A stretch of 52,008 nt of DNA from an uncultured Lachnospiraceae bacterium (lineage in GTDB: Bacteria > Bacillota > Clostridia > Lachnospirales > Lachnospiraceae). Every line of letters starts with the position of its first letter. The stretch's first letter is position 1. Positions 17,191-26,225 of this stretch are shown here, in pieces. The notes beneath the pieces are model-generated. The model saw nothing but the letters and a program-made list of their open reading frames with translations. It was not told the origin of the DNA and made no database searches. Where the stretch lies: NCBI GenBank assembly GCA_945919795.1, contig CAMEJJ010000023.1, positions 1-52,008 on the forward strand, read 5' to 3'. The translations under genes were made by a program, and so were the position numbers.

Positions 17191-17997
17191 ATGAAAGGTT
17201 ATTTATCAATCGGAAAAGTATCCAAAGCAAAAAATGTCAGCATCAAATCTCTTCGCTATTATGATGAGATTGGAATTTTTAAACCCGCCCTGACCGATCA
17301 CAGAACAGGGTATCGCTATTATAAAGCGGATCAGCTCTATATCTTAGATGCTATTTCATTATGCATCGAACTGGGCATTCCGTTAAAAAGCATGGTTTCC
17401 TATTGCGATGCGCACGGAAAACCGGATTTGCAAAGACTGTTGGGTGATGCCAAATCACTTGCGGAATCCAAAATAAAAGCCATGTATCAATCCATGGAGA
17501 CGTTACAAAATACCATGAATGCATTGGAACATCATCCGGATCTGGTTGTCCCGGCCGGCTGCATGCAAAAAACATTATTATCCCGTACTGTATTGACGAT
17601 TCCCTTTGATGAATACACGGATGCAACACATTACAATCCAAAACTTTTGTCTCTCTTTGTTGGAGCACAAAAACAGGGACTTGCCGCATCCTATCCGTCC
17701 GGACTGATTTACGATTTCAACAAAGGGGTTGCCCAGAAATATGTTTTTATACATGTCGCGCCTCTTGCTAGCAGCGATGTTGCCGGAGACTGGGGCAGAC
17801 ATATTGAAGGCATCCGCACACTTCCTTCCGGAATCTATGCTTATAAACAACATGAAACACATGCGATTGAGGATGCTGCTTCGATATTTGATCTGGATAA
17901 ACAGGCATTAAAGCATTGCACCATCATTGAAACAGATCTATTAAAGGAAGAAAAAGAAAAAACAGGTATGAATTATGAGTTACAGATTATGATTTAA
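17191..17997 (+). CDS. MerR-family transcriptional regulator with GyrI-like effector domain
   Basis: A 268-residue protein. Residues 5-75 are a MerR winged helix (LSIGKVSKAKNVSIKSLRYY, then DEIGIFKPA and TGYRYY), followed by a coiled-coil dimerisation helix (about 80-115) and a C-terminal GyrI-like domain (about 130-268) of the BmrR type that usually binds hydrophobic cations or other small ligands. GGGG lies before the ATG. No adjacent efflux gene is on the same strand; the downstream esterase is 141 bases away, so the target is unclear. Confidence 0.85.
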   Translation: MKGYLSIGKVSKAKNVSIKSLRYYDEIGIFKPALTDHRTGYRYYKADQLYILDAISLCIELGIPLKSMVSYCDAHGKPDLQRLLGDAKSLAESKIKAMYQSMETLQNTMNALEHHPDLVVPAGCMQKTLLSRTVLTIPFDEYTDATHYNPKLLSLFVGAQKQGLAASYPSGLIYDFNKGVAQKYVFIHVAPLASSDVAGDWGRHIEGIRTLPSGIYAYKQHETHAIEDAASIFDLDKQALKHCTIIETDLLKEEKEKTGMNYELQIMI

Positions 17998-18138
17998 ATC
18001 CATAAACCATTATGTTGTAAAATTATATTACGTAAAGATCGCAGTACATTGCAAGCGCGACATGCTCGAAACAGCTCAAACAGATGGTATAAGCATTGAC
18101 CGTCCATATCATACTTAAAGAAAGATTGGAAAAACATC

Positions 18139-19272
18139 ATGTATCAACAAAACACAACCTGGGTGTCTGTCTGGGGAAACGCTGTTTCCATCTCAGAAAA
18201 CAGACCCGAAAGCTACGCAAAAAATATCACTCTACGCTATCCGGTTTATTGCCCGTTCAGTGGTGATAAGCTTCAACTAACTTTTGATAACTACTGCGGA
18301 TTGGAACCGATTACCATCCACAAAACAAGTATTCTTTACAAGGGATGTTTTTATCCTGTGACATTTGGCGGTAAAGAATCTGCCAAAATCAATGCCGGTG
18401 ACAATCTGATATCGGATGAAATCATCATCGATATTACTGCGCAGGATTCTTTTTTTGTCAGTTTTTATCTTGGTGATTATACCTCCATGCGCTCTTCCGT
18501 TTTTGTTTCAGGCCCATTATCCGGTGGTCAATATGCCATTGGCGATCAGACGGAGACCGAAACCTTCCCCATTGACATCTGTCGTAAAACAAATATCTAT
18601 TACTTTTTAAGCAATGTCGCACTTCACACGCAGGCAGGCAACCGTGCTGTGATCTGTTACGGTGATTCCATTACGGCACAGGCATGGCCGGATTATCTTT
18701 CCCTTCGATGTCAAAAGGAAAACTACAATCACACAGCCATTATCCGTAGGGCAACCAGCGGTTCCCGGATCTTACGGGAATACCACAATATCACATACGA
18801 ATCATACGGATTAATGGGCTGCAACCGTTTCGACCATGAAGTTCCTACCGTTGGAGCAGATACCGTCATCATCCAACAGGGAATCAATGACATTATTCAT
18901 CCTGTCGGAACGGACATCAATCCATTTCGTCCCATGAGCGATTTGCCCACGGCAGCCGAACTGATTGACGGATTAAAATGGTATATTGAAAAAGCACGTT
19001 CTTATCATTATAAAGTTTATGTCGGTACACTGCTTCCTATTAAAGGTTGGCGTACCTATGCACCTTTTAGGGAGGATTTAAAAAATGCCTACAATGATTT
19101 TATCCGTCAGACAGATTTAATTGACGGATGTATTGATTTTGATCAAGCGCTCAGAGACTCAAAGGATGTTGCCGCTTTTGCAAATGCATATGACAGCGGC
19201 GATCACCTGCACCCTAGTCTTGATGGTTACAAAGCTATGGCGGATGCCGTGTTACCCGAACTGTTATTATAA
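18139..19272 (+). CDS. SGNH/GDSL-type carbohydrate esterase
   Basis: A 377-residue hydrolase. An N-terminal beta-rich domain (1-170) precedes the SGNH domain with block I YGDSIT (174-179), block III QQGINDI and block V DHLHP near the C-terminus, giving the Ser-Asp-His triad. This two-domain layout is typical of carbohydrate acetyl esterases that deacetylate sugars from plant polysaccharides. There is no signal peptide, so it would act inside on imported oligosaccharides. Its stop codon lies in the arm of palindrome C and faces the convergent cellulase gene 29 bases away. Confidence 0.8.
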   Translation: MYQQNTTWVSVWGNAVSISENRPESYAKNITLRYPVYCPFSGDKLQLTFDNYCGLEPITIHKTSILYKGCFYPVTFGGKESAKINAGDNLISDEIIIDITAQDSFFVSFYLGDYTSMRSSVFVSGPLSGGQYAIGDQTETETFPIDICRKTNIYYFLSNVALHTQAGNRAVICYGDSITAQAWPDYLSLRCQKENYNHTAIIRRATSGSRILREYHNITYESYGLMGCNRFDHEVPTVGADTVIIQQGINDIIHPVGTDINPFRPMSDLPTAAELIDGLKWYIEKARSYHYKVYVGTLLPIKGWRTYAPFREDLKNAYNDFIRQTDLIDGCIDFDQALRDSKDVAAFANAYDSGDHLHPSLDGYKAMADAVLPELLL

Positions 19273-19356
19273 TGACCGGTTTCAAAACTCAGCCTTCGTC
19301 TTCAGACAGTCAGGGAAACATTCGGTGTCTTTTGTGTCTGACTGGTCTTTATAATT
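19264..19356 (+). repeat. Short palindromic element C (family I core)
   Basis: It carries the family I core: GACCGGTTTCAAAACTCAG followed by CCTTCGTCTTC differs at one base from element A. The right arm ACTGGTCTTTATAAT pairs back to ATTATAATGACCGGT with G-T pairs. The long outer stem and flanking helices of A and B are missing. The arm contains the esterase stop codon, and the element supplies the last codons and stop of the convergent cellulase gene, so it probably serves as a two-way transcription end. Confidence 0.65.
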
Positions 19357-21026
19357 AGCCCCATATCAACGCTCTGACCTGCTTCTATCTTTTGATTATA
19401 ATCAACCGGCTGAATGGTTATGCTGTTTCCACTTGTTACATAATTTCCATTCCAGGACTGATCGATGGTTATACTCTGTTCAAAATCCAGTTGCACATTC
19501 CAACCATCCACAGCTGACAAGCCATCATTTTGAATTTTGACATCGTACTGATAAAACTCTTGGCTTCCGTCAGACCAATGATTGCTACAGTTAATGGAAA
19601 CTTTCAAATTACCGCTTTTACTCTCGCTACTCTTTGATTTGTCAGAATCTTTTCCGGTTTTATTATCATTGTTGTTATTGTTGTTATTGTTGTTATTGTT
19701 GTTATTGTTGTTATCGTTGTTATCGTTGCTTTTATTACTGTTTACAAATTTATTATTCGTTTCATTTTCTGTTGCAGTATTATTACCATTATTTACTGTA
19801 TCCTTTGTATCCTCTGCGGCATTATCAGATGGCGATGTTTTTCCGATTTCATTCACATCTTTTCCAAGGACCTCTATATACCAAACACCGGCTTCCGATA
19901 AATCATCTTTCGTCCAGCCGGACTTTTTGGTACAGCCACTCTTTATCAGAGAGCTGGTTTCATTCTTATTAGACAGGTTCCAGATACAGTAACTTACTCC
20001 GTTATCGTCCATGGCCTGAATCCATTTATTGCCTTCGTCAAAATTGTTTGCTCCTGAACCGCTGGCATCACACACCCCGAATTCGGTACAAAAGACAGGA
20101 ATTCCGGCATCAAGAGCCTTTTCCATTTTCTGACGGATATTATCCCTATGTGTATCCGCATAGAAATGAATGGTGTACATGATATTATCATAGCCCTCAA
20201 TGGGGTCCATTGCGGCAAGATCCACTTCCTGTGACCAGGTCGGAGTTCCGACAATAATGACTGCATTCGGATCATGTTCTTTGATAACCGGAATTACTTC
20301 ATTGGCATAATCTTTTACCTGAGACCAAGATGTACCACCATTGGGCTCGTTACAGATTTCATATAGAACATTATCGTAATCCGCATATAACTCTGCCATT
20401 TCATCAAAGAATTCGATGGCATCTTGTTTGTATTTATTCGGGTCTAAATCATGCAGAATATGCCAGTCGATAATGACATACATTCCCAACTCCGTCGCAT
20501 AATCCACCCCTTGCTTTACCAGTGTCTTGAGTTGTTCCTTGTTGCCGCCCTCGCAATAACTCTCCGACTCTGCCGTATACATGGCAATACGGACACAGTT
20601 GATTCCCCAGTCGTCCCGCATTGACTGAAATCCTTCCTTATTAATATATTCCGGGAACCAGTTTATTCCATGTGTCGATACGCCTTGTATTTGATATGCA
20701 TCACCGTTTGCATCTACTAACTGCGTGTCTTTCACAGAAAGCTTTCCATGAACTGCAACAGGAGTTTCTTTTTCACTTTCTGTTCCATTCTGTTCATCTT
20801 TTTCATCAGAAGCCTGTTCAGATGTATCTTTCAGCGTTTCTTCCTTTTTTAATGTATCCTGATTACCGTTTTCATTCTGATTGCTATTTTTTTCATCTTC
20901 AAACTGATCTACATTGTCTGATGTCTCTTCCGTCGTCATTTCCGTTTTTTCTTCTGTACTTTTGCATCCGGTAAATAAAAGTGCCATCATCAATATGATC
21001 ACCAGTGTCATAATGCTCTTTTTCAT
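19302..21026 (-). CDS. Endoglucanase, GH5, lipoprotein with CBM2-like domain
   Basis: A surface cellulase or beta-glucanase of 574 residues from ATG 21026, chosen because GGGGGA lies just upstream; 15 in-frame codons further up lack a site. A lipobox LFTGC (Cys21) anchors it. After an acidic Ser/Glu/Asn spacer comes a GH5 barrel (about 95-385) with the acid/base in ICNEPNGG (Glu227) and the nucleophile in CTEFGV (Glu315), resembling subfamily GH5_2. A poly-Asn linker leads to a C-terminal beta domain (about 475-574) with SWNGNY and IEAGQSVDMG, as in family 2 cellulose-binding modules. It would cut glucan at the cell surface for the nearby ABC importers. Confidence 0.92.
   Translation of the reverse strand: MKKSIMTLVIILMMALLFTGCKSTEEKTEMTTEETSDNVDQFEDEKNSNQNENGNQDTLKKEETLKDTSEQASDEKDEQNGTESEKETPVAVHGKLSVKDTQLVDANGDAYQIQGVSTHGINWFPEYINKEGFQSMRDDWGINCVRIAMYTAESESYCEGGNKEQLKTLVKQGVDYATELGMYVIIDWHILHDLDPNKYKQDAIEFFDEMAELYADYDNVLYEICNEPNGGTSWSQVKDYANEVIPVIKEHDPNAVIIVGTPTWSQEVDLAAMDPIEGYDNIMYTIHFYADTHRDNIRQKMEKALDAGIPVFCTEFGVCDASGSGANNFDEGNKWIQAMDDNGVSYCIWNLSNKNETSSLIKSGCTKKSGWTKDDLSEAGVWYIEVLGKDVNEIGKTSPSDNAAEDTKDTVNNGNNTATENETNNKFVNSNKSNDNNDNNNNNNNNNNNNNNNDNKTGKDSDKSKSSESKSGNLKVSINCSNHWSDGSQEFYQYDVKIQNDGLSAVDGWNVQLDFEQSITIDQSWNGNYVTSGNSITIQPVDYNQKIEAGQSVDMGLIIKTSQTQKTPNVSLTV
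19668..19728. repeat. Trinucleotide microsatellite coding the poly-Asn linker
   Basis: About 60 bases of alternating GTT/ATT units (AAC/AAT on the coding strand) encode a run of Asn broken by a few Asp between catalytic and binding domains. Slippage here would change linker length in steps of one residue without shifting frame. Confidence 0.85.
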
Positions 21027-21091
21027 TTGAATCCCCCATATTGAAAATGCCATTTCACAAGGAAACAGCATTTCTTCTTTTCTTAATTTTT

Positions 21092-22282
21092 TTATATTCC
21101 GTATTCTTCTTTTACAAACTTCCGAATAGCCGGAATTGCGCGTTTCACTTTTTCTGTATCAATACAATAAGCCATACGGAAATATCCGGGAACACCAAAA
21201 TTATCCGAAGGGACAAAAATCAAATCATGTTTTTTTGCTTTCATGCAGAAAGCATTAGCATCCTCTTCCAAAGCTTTGGGGAAAATATAAAAGGTTCCAT
21301 CCGGCTTTACAACTTCAAATCCGAGATCTGTCAAAGCATCATATAATAAATTCATATTTGTCTCATACACGGAAAGATCACTTGTTTTGTCTATAACTTT
21401 AGCCATCGCTAACTGTGCACTGGATGACGGACAGTTGTGACCAATTCCTCTACTGATCTGACCGCAGATAACGGCAAAAATATCCGCATCCGTTGCTCTT
21501 GGATTGACTGCCAGATAACCAATTCGCTCTCCCGGAAGGGAAAGGCTCTTTGAAAACGAATAGCAGGAAATGGAATTATCATAATATTTGCTGACATAAG
21601 GCGAATCCGAACCCGCAAAAACAATTTCCCGATACGGTTCATCGCTGATTAAGAAAATATCATGTCCATATTCTTTCTGTTTTGCATATAAAATATCAGC
21701 CAGTCTCTTGATTGTTCCCGTATTATATGCAACACCGGACGGATTATTGGGTGTGTTAATCAAAACCGCCATAACATTTTCATTCATCATCTCTTCAAAT
21801 GCTTCGAAATTGATCTGAAAATCCGTGGTATTGGCAGGAACTACTCTAAGCTTTGCTCCTGTATGATTGACATACGGATTATACTCCGGAAAGAATGGTG
21901 CGAAAGTCAAAATCTCATCTCCCGGTTTGGTTGTGGCACGAAAAGCATGTGCGAGTGCGGATGCGGCAGCACTTGTCATAAAAATGTGTTTGGCTTCGTA
22001 ATCCATACCAAATCTTTTATTCAGACTTTCAGCAACCGTCTCTCTAACCTTTTCGATACCCAATGACGGACTATATCCGTGTACCTTCATAGGATCTACC
22101 TGAGTATGTAATCTTACGATTTCATCCTGGTACTCCTGTACCGTGGGAACACTGGGATTGCCCAGACTGAAATCAAAAACATTTTCATATCCGATTTCTT
22201 TTCCTCGGCCAGTTGCATATTCGCTCAGTTCCCGAATAATTGATTTTCCACTTAACATGCTTTTGTAAAATTCATTAATCAT
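21092..22282 (-). CDS. Pyridoxal-phosphate aminotransferase, class I/II (aspartate aminotransferase-like)
   Basis: A cytosolic 396-residue transaminase. The N-terminal SLGNPSVPTV, NTPNNPSG motif, SDEPYRE and the lysine segment SFSKSLSLPGERIGY, which binds the cofactor, are all intact. A specific substrate cannot be read off; aspartate or aromatic amino acids are typical for this fold group in Clostridia. It stands alone, 66 bases from the cellulase start on the same strand, so its link to glucan use is doubtful. Confidence 0.85.
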   Translation of the reverse strand: MINEFYKSMLSGKSIIRELSEYATGRGKEIGYENVFDFSLGNPSVPTVQEYQDEIVRLHTQVDPMKVHGYSPSLGIEKVRETVAESLNKRFGMDYEAKHIFMTSAAASALAHAFRATTKPGDEILTFAPFFPEYNPYVNHTGAKLRVVPANTTDFQINFEAFEEMMNENVMAVLINTPNNPSGVAYNTGTIKRLADILYAKQKEYGHDIFLISDEPYREIVFAGSDSPYVSKYYDNSISCYSFSKSLSLPGERIGYLAVNPRATDADIFAVICGQISRGIGHNCPSSSAQLAMAKVIDKTSDLSVYETNMNLLYDALTDLGFEVVKPDGTFYIFPKALEEDANAFCMKAKKHDLIFVPSDNFGVPGYFRMAYCIDTEKVKRAIPAIRKFVKEEYGI

Positions 22283-22331
22283 TCTATTTCATTCGTCCAA
22301 TTATCCTGATTGATAATTGGCTCTTCCTTTC

Positions 22332-23015
22332 TCAGATTTTCTTTTCCTTTATTAATAGAATAATACCTGTAACGATAAAAATCCAGTCAAACCATATAGC
22401 TTTTATACCAAATTGTTGAACAAACAGATAAGAAACAACTACACCTATATGAAATCCCAAAAGACTTCCCATAAAAAACACTGCCTTGTGCCAATGCAGC
22501 CTATTTCTTTCTTTTGCCTCTATGCCCTTTTTCCCATCATTTGGAAACAAAATCTCTCCCAACGCCAAAGATACCTGTCTGGTATTGTTCGTAGAAAAAA
22601 TGGTGGAACTGACATATCCGTATTCCCCCGGAAAAGAATTCCACTGAAATGCCATGGCAAAAAATGCCGGAAATAAGCCAATTACAATGTCAATATCCTC
22701 AGGCATCAGTCCCAAAATGAAAATCATCAGGGATGTAATAAACATCGAAACAGCTCTGACATCATACCTCGTCTTATTTTTTACAAATACAAAAGCAATT
22801 CCGCCTGATACATATAAGAGTACACCTAAAAATCGTAGTAAAGCCTGCATCGGATCTCTTTTTAATATAGAGAAAAATAAAAAAATCAAATTGGAAGTCT
22901 GTGCATTTCCAAGAAAATTCGAATGCATCAATACGGAATATCCTGCCAGAAACCCGCCCACTATCGCCATGTTATGATGTAAGAATCGATTGTACATCTG
23001 TTGTTTTGTCTTCAT
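22332..23015 (-). CDS. DUF1275/YoaK-family membrane protein
   Basis: A 227-residue protein with about six hydrophobic helices. The N-terminal GGFLAGYSVLM and the central AFFAMAFQWN and FSTNNTRQ segments correspond to the conserved GGxxxxYs, amaxQn and TNxTG regions of this family, although the last is unusual. Function is unknown. Directly upstream lies the tandem hairpin array, so its expression may be affected by that structure. Confidence 0.8.
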   Translation of the reverse strand: MKTKQQMYNRFLHHNMAIVGGFLAGYSVLMHSNFLGNAQTSNLIFLFFSILKRDPMQALLRFLGVLLYVSGGIAFVFVKNKTRYDVRAVSMFITSLMIFILGLMPEDIDIVIGLFPAFFAMAFQWNSFPGEYGYVSSTIFSTNNTRQVSLALGEILFPNDGKKGIEAKERNRLHWHKAVFFMGSLLGFHIGVVVSYLFVQQFGIKAIWFDWIFIVTGIILLIKEKKI

Positions 23016-23116
23016 TTGTTTTCACCGATGCTTATTATAGTGGAATTTTTCTGATGTTTCAAGATTTGAGTCAGACATTCCTACGCCGGGCATCTTTTAC
23101 TTATTTCTCTTTCTTA

Positions 23117-23452
23117 TACCCTGCCAAACATTTTTCTCGGGGTATTTTTCTCTTGTCGTCCTTTCCTATACCCCGCCAATTGTTTTCAGCGGGGTATTTT
23201 TGCATATTTCCCTTTTCCTTACCCCGCAATTCATTTTCAGCGGGGTATTTTTGCATATTTCTCTTTCCCTTACCCCGCCAAACATTTTCAGCGGGGTATT
23301 TTTTGCATATTTCCCTTTTCCTTACCCCGCCAATTGTTTTCAGCGGGGTATTTTTCGCTTGTTTCTCTTTCCTTACCCCGCCAAACATTTTTCCCAGGGT
23401 ATTTTTCTCTTGTTGCTCTTTCCTATACCCCGCCAGGCCATCGCACATTTCT
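23117..23452 (+). repeat. Tandem array of seven 51-52 bp terminator-like hairpins
   Basis: Units start at 23117, 23169, 23220, 23271, 23323, 23374 and 23426. A typical unit is TACCCCGC, an 11-base loop, GCGGGGTA, then TTTTT and a pyrimidine-rich spacer ending in CTTTTCCTT. The central four units have perfect 8-bp stems while the first and sixth are degenerate, and the seventh is half. The T-run is on the plus strand only. The array is open in nearly all frames, but alternating 51/52-bp periods shift the frame, so a protein reading is unlikely. Confidence 0.85.
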
Positions 23453-23816
23453 TGTAGGGAGAAGTTCGAAACAAAAATATAAAATAAGAAAATCAAAAAG
23501 GCGGAAATATAAAATGCTGAAATCAAAATGTCAAAAAAGAAAAAAACGGTTGAAATCAAAAAAGCTGAAGTAAAAATCAAAAAAGAGCAGAAAGCTCCAA
23601 GTAATCCTTGAGTATCTATAGTCGTACATGATAGAATATAACGATATCTTAACAATATTGGTGTTGGGGCGCAAAAGGTATTTTACCCCATGATACCAAC
23701 GGATTATCACACACAAGTATGGGATTGTCACACAAATATAATTTTTCGCCTCTGATATCACATAATATTAAAAACACAAAACAATTTAAATAATAGTAAA
23801 AATAATCAGGCAATCT
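23453..23816. other. A/T-rich spacer downstream of hairpin array
   Basis: The plus strand from 23465 to 23600 is a low-complexity run of AAATCAAAAA-like blocks. It contains a 27-codon reading frame (ATG 23529) for a Lys-rich peptide without a clear ribosome site. The rest holds the promoter area of the esterase gene at 23817. I see no gene that I would support. Confidence 0.5.
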
Positions 23817-24740
23817 ATGAAACATATGGAAGAAAACAATATCAAAATGAGCCCTCTCATGAAGGCAATGAAAGCCGCACACAGTGTTGTCGGCAATGCC
23901 GGCACACTCGTTCCCGAGGAATTGGATAAGCGCCGTCATTCCGAGGAAGTAATATCAAAACTGGCAACTCCTTCTGTTGGCATAACATTTGAAAAATTAA
24001 ATATCGGAGAAATGGAAGCACAGTGGACCTTTCCCAAACATGCATATCCCAAGAAACCGATTATTCTCTATTGCCATGGTGGTGGATTTTCATGTGGTGG
24101 TCTTGGCTATGCGGGGGTATTATCCGGAAAACTGGCCATTCACACAGGCTTAGCTGTATTATCATATGCTTACCGTCTGACTCCCGAATATCCATATCCT
24201 GCTGCCATAGAAGATACCATGCAGGTATGGGATTATCTGATGCACTTAGGATACGGTGCAGAGGATATCATCCTTGCAGGAGATTCGGCAGGTGGCAATC
24301 TCGCATTGGAGCTCACACTTTTACTCAAAGAGCAAAAACGAATGTTGCCAAAAGCATTAATACTCATGAGTCCCTGGACAGATATGACTGCTACTGCATC
24401 TTCATACAAAAAATATCAGGATGTAGATCCTATTCTGACCTATGATTACATTATGGTAGTACGAAAGGCTTATTTACAGGATGATACGGATTATGCCAAT
24501 CCCAGGTACAGTCCTCTTTTTGCGGATTTATCAGGCTTTCCTCCGACCATGATTCAGGTTGGAAGCAATGAAATTCTTCGTTCTGACAGCGAGCATCTTT
24601 TAAAAGCGTTACGCAAGGCTAACTGTCATGCTGTTTTGGAAATATACAAAGGTGCCTGGCATGTATTTCAACAAATGCCTATTCCAAAAGCATCAAAAGC
24701 CTTGGATGATATCAAGATTTTTATTGATAGTATTTTATAA
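23817..24740 (+). CDS. Alpha/beta hydrolase, hormone-sensitive-lipase family
   Basis: A 307-residue carboxylesterase-type enzyme. The oxyanion HGGG (about 87-90), nucleophile elbow GDSAGG (about 155-160) and the His of GAWHVF (about 281) identify the HSL group; an Asp in the DPIL-x-VGS region would complete the triad. No signal peptide is present. It is the first of three same-strand genes with an acyltransferase-like and a membrane protein, suggesting a role in acyl-ester or lipid chemistry. AGG lies 6 bases before the ATG. Confidence 0.88.
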   Translation: MKHMEENNIKMSPLMKAMKAAHSVVGNAGTLVPEELDKRRHSEEVISKLATPSVGITFEKLNIGEMEAQWTFPKHAYPKKPIILYCHGGGFSCGGLGYAGVLSGKLAIHTGLAVLSYAYRLTPEYPYPAAIEDTMQVWDYLMHLGYGAEDIILAGDSAGGNLALELTLLLKEQKRMLPKALILMSPWTDMTATASSYKKYQDVDPILTYDYIMVVRKAYLQDDTDYANPRYSPLFADLSGFPPTMIQVGSNEILRSDSEHLLKALRKANCHAVLEIYKGAWHVFQQMPIPKASKALDDIKIFIDSIL

Positions 24741-24971
24741 AAAGCATTTCTTTTCGATCTATAAACAACAAAAAACATACGGAAAAGTAAATAGAAATCC
24801 AGATGAAAAACAAATGAGATTATTGACGAAAAAAGACGAAAACATTTATAAAATAAAGACGTAATTATTAATGAAATACAGATGAAACCATTAATGAAAT
24901 ACAGACAAACCATTTTGAAAACAACCATAAAAGCAAAAATATAACAAATAACAAGCATCAGGAGTAATAAC

Positions 24972-26225
24972 TTGAGTTCAGAAAATTGGTACAAAGTAGA
25001 TAATGTGGCTAAAGTCTTTCTGGCCACCCATAATGAACGTGATACCCGTAGTCTTCGTGTCAGTTGCACGCTAAAAGAGCCTGTCAATCCGGATCTTTTA
25101 CAAGAGGCGTTAATTACTACCATCAAACGTCGCCCTCTTTTCCAGGTCCGTATCAGACGCGGACTATTCTGGCATTATCTGGAGACAACCGACGTAATGC
25201 CCAAAGTGGCTGAAGAACACGAACGTCCCTGTCCGGTATTATACGGAAAAAATTATACCGGAACACTACATTATAGTATCACTTATTTTCACAACCGCAT
25301 TAATGTGGAGCTTTTCCATGCACTCAGTGACGGAACGGGCGCACTGGAGTTTTTAAATATTCTGGTTCAAAACTATCTTCGTCTGAAATATCCGAACGAA
25401 ATGAAAAACGTTACCATCGGATTAGGTGCATCTGCAGATGATCTCGCACAGGACAGTTTTAAAAAATTTTATACCCGGAATGCAAAAGCAGCTCCGAGTG
25501 TAAAGAAATCTTATCATATACATGGCAGGAAATTACCTTACGATCAGTTACAGTTTTTCGAAGTCAGCATGCCATCCAAAGATTTATTGGAACTCTCCAA
25601 ACAATATCAGGTCAGTCTGTCCAGTTTGATTGGGGCCAAGCTCATGATGGCAATTTACGATGATATGTCCGCCCTAAAGCGTAAGCAACCGGTTACCATC
25701 AGTATGCCGGTCAATCTGCGCAACTATTATCCTTCGGAAACATCGCGTAATTTTTTCAACAATATCAGCATCAGTCACATATTTACCGGAGATGAGACCC
25801 TCGAATCACTCGCTAAAGAATATGACGCCAAATTGAAAAACATTTTACAACCGGAACAAATTCGTAGACAGATGGATTACTACCAGTTGTTGGAACACAT
25901 TTTTTTCATTCGCATGGTCCCACTTTTTATCAAACAGCCGGTAGTGAAATTCTTTTCCAAGAAAGAAAACAAGCGGGTTTCCGCAGTGATTTCCAATCTT
26001 GGTGTTATGAATATTCCGACAGAAATGCAACAGCATGTTGAAAAATATTCCGCATTCTGTAGTCACAATGAATTATTTATGACGATATGCAGTTATCAGG
26101 ATGAAATGACTTTGGGAATCACATCCGGCTATCGAAATACCGGTGTGTTAAAAAATTTTGTCAGAAGTTTCTCAAAAGAAGGGATTCCTGTTCAGCTTCA
26201 GGCAACGGAGGTGGTAAAATCATGA
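24972..26225 (+). CDS. Condensation-domain-like acyltransferase (alcohol acetyltransferase-like)
   Basis: A 417-residue protein starting at TTG 24972 with GGAG seven bases upstream. It contains HALSDG (about 116-121), matching the HxxxDG catalytic motif of the acyl-CoA-dependent acyltransferase superfamily (alcohol acetyltransferases, wax ester synthases, NRPS condensation domains), and later a TISMPVNLRNYYP segment and VISNLGV, both typical of this fold. There are no carrier or adenylation domains, so it is a standalone enzyme. It overlaps the next gene by 4 bases. Substrate unknown. Confidence 0.75.
   Translation: MSSENWYKVDNVAKVFLATHNERDTRSLRVSCTLKEPVNPDLLQEALITTIKRRPLFQVRIRRGLFWHYLETTDVMPKVAEEHERPCPVLYGKNYTGTLHYSITYFHNRINVELFHALSDGTGALEFLNILVQNYLRLKYPNEMKNVTIGLGASADDLAQDSFKKFYTRNAKAAPSVKKSYHIHGRKLPYDQLQFFEVSMPSKDLLELSKQYQVSLSSLIGAKLMMAIYDDMSALKRKQPVTISMPVNLRNYYPSETSRNFFNNISISHIFTGDETLESLAKEYDAKLKNILQPEQIRRQMDYYQLLEHIFFIRMVPLFIKQPVVKFFSKKENKRVSAVISNLGVMNIPTEMQQHVEKYSAFCSHNELFMTICSYQDEMTLGITSGYRNTGVLKNFVRSFSKEGIPVQLQATEVVKS

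Noticed and set aside
23117-23452. Possible CRISPR array
   Set aside because: The whole 51-52 bp unit including the would-be spacer is repeated (CTTTTCCTT, GCATATTTC), so there are no unique spacers, and no cas genes are nearby. Each unit is a terminator-like hairpin.
23101-23655. 184-codon minus-strand ORF with repeated PAEN and RGK motifs
   Set aside because: The repeats are the hairpin units read in shifting frames; periods of 51 and 52 bp change the frame between copies. The start is a TTG without a ribosome site, and the N-terminal part is low-complexity.
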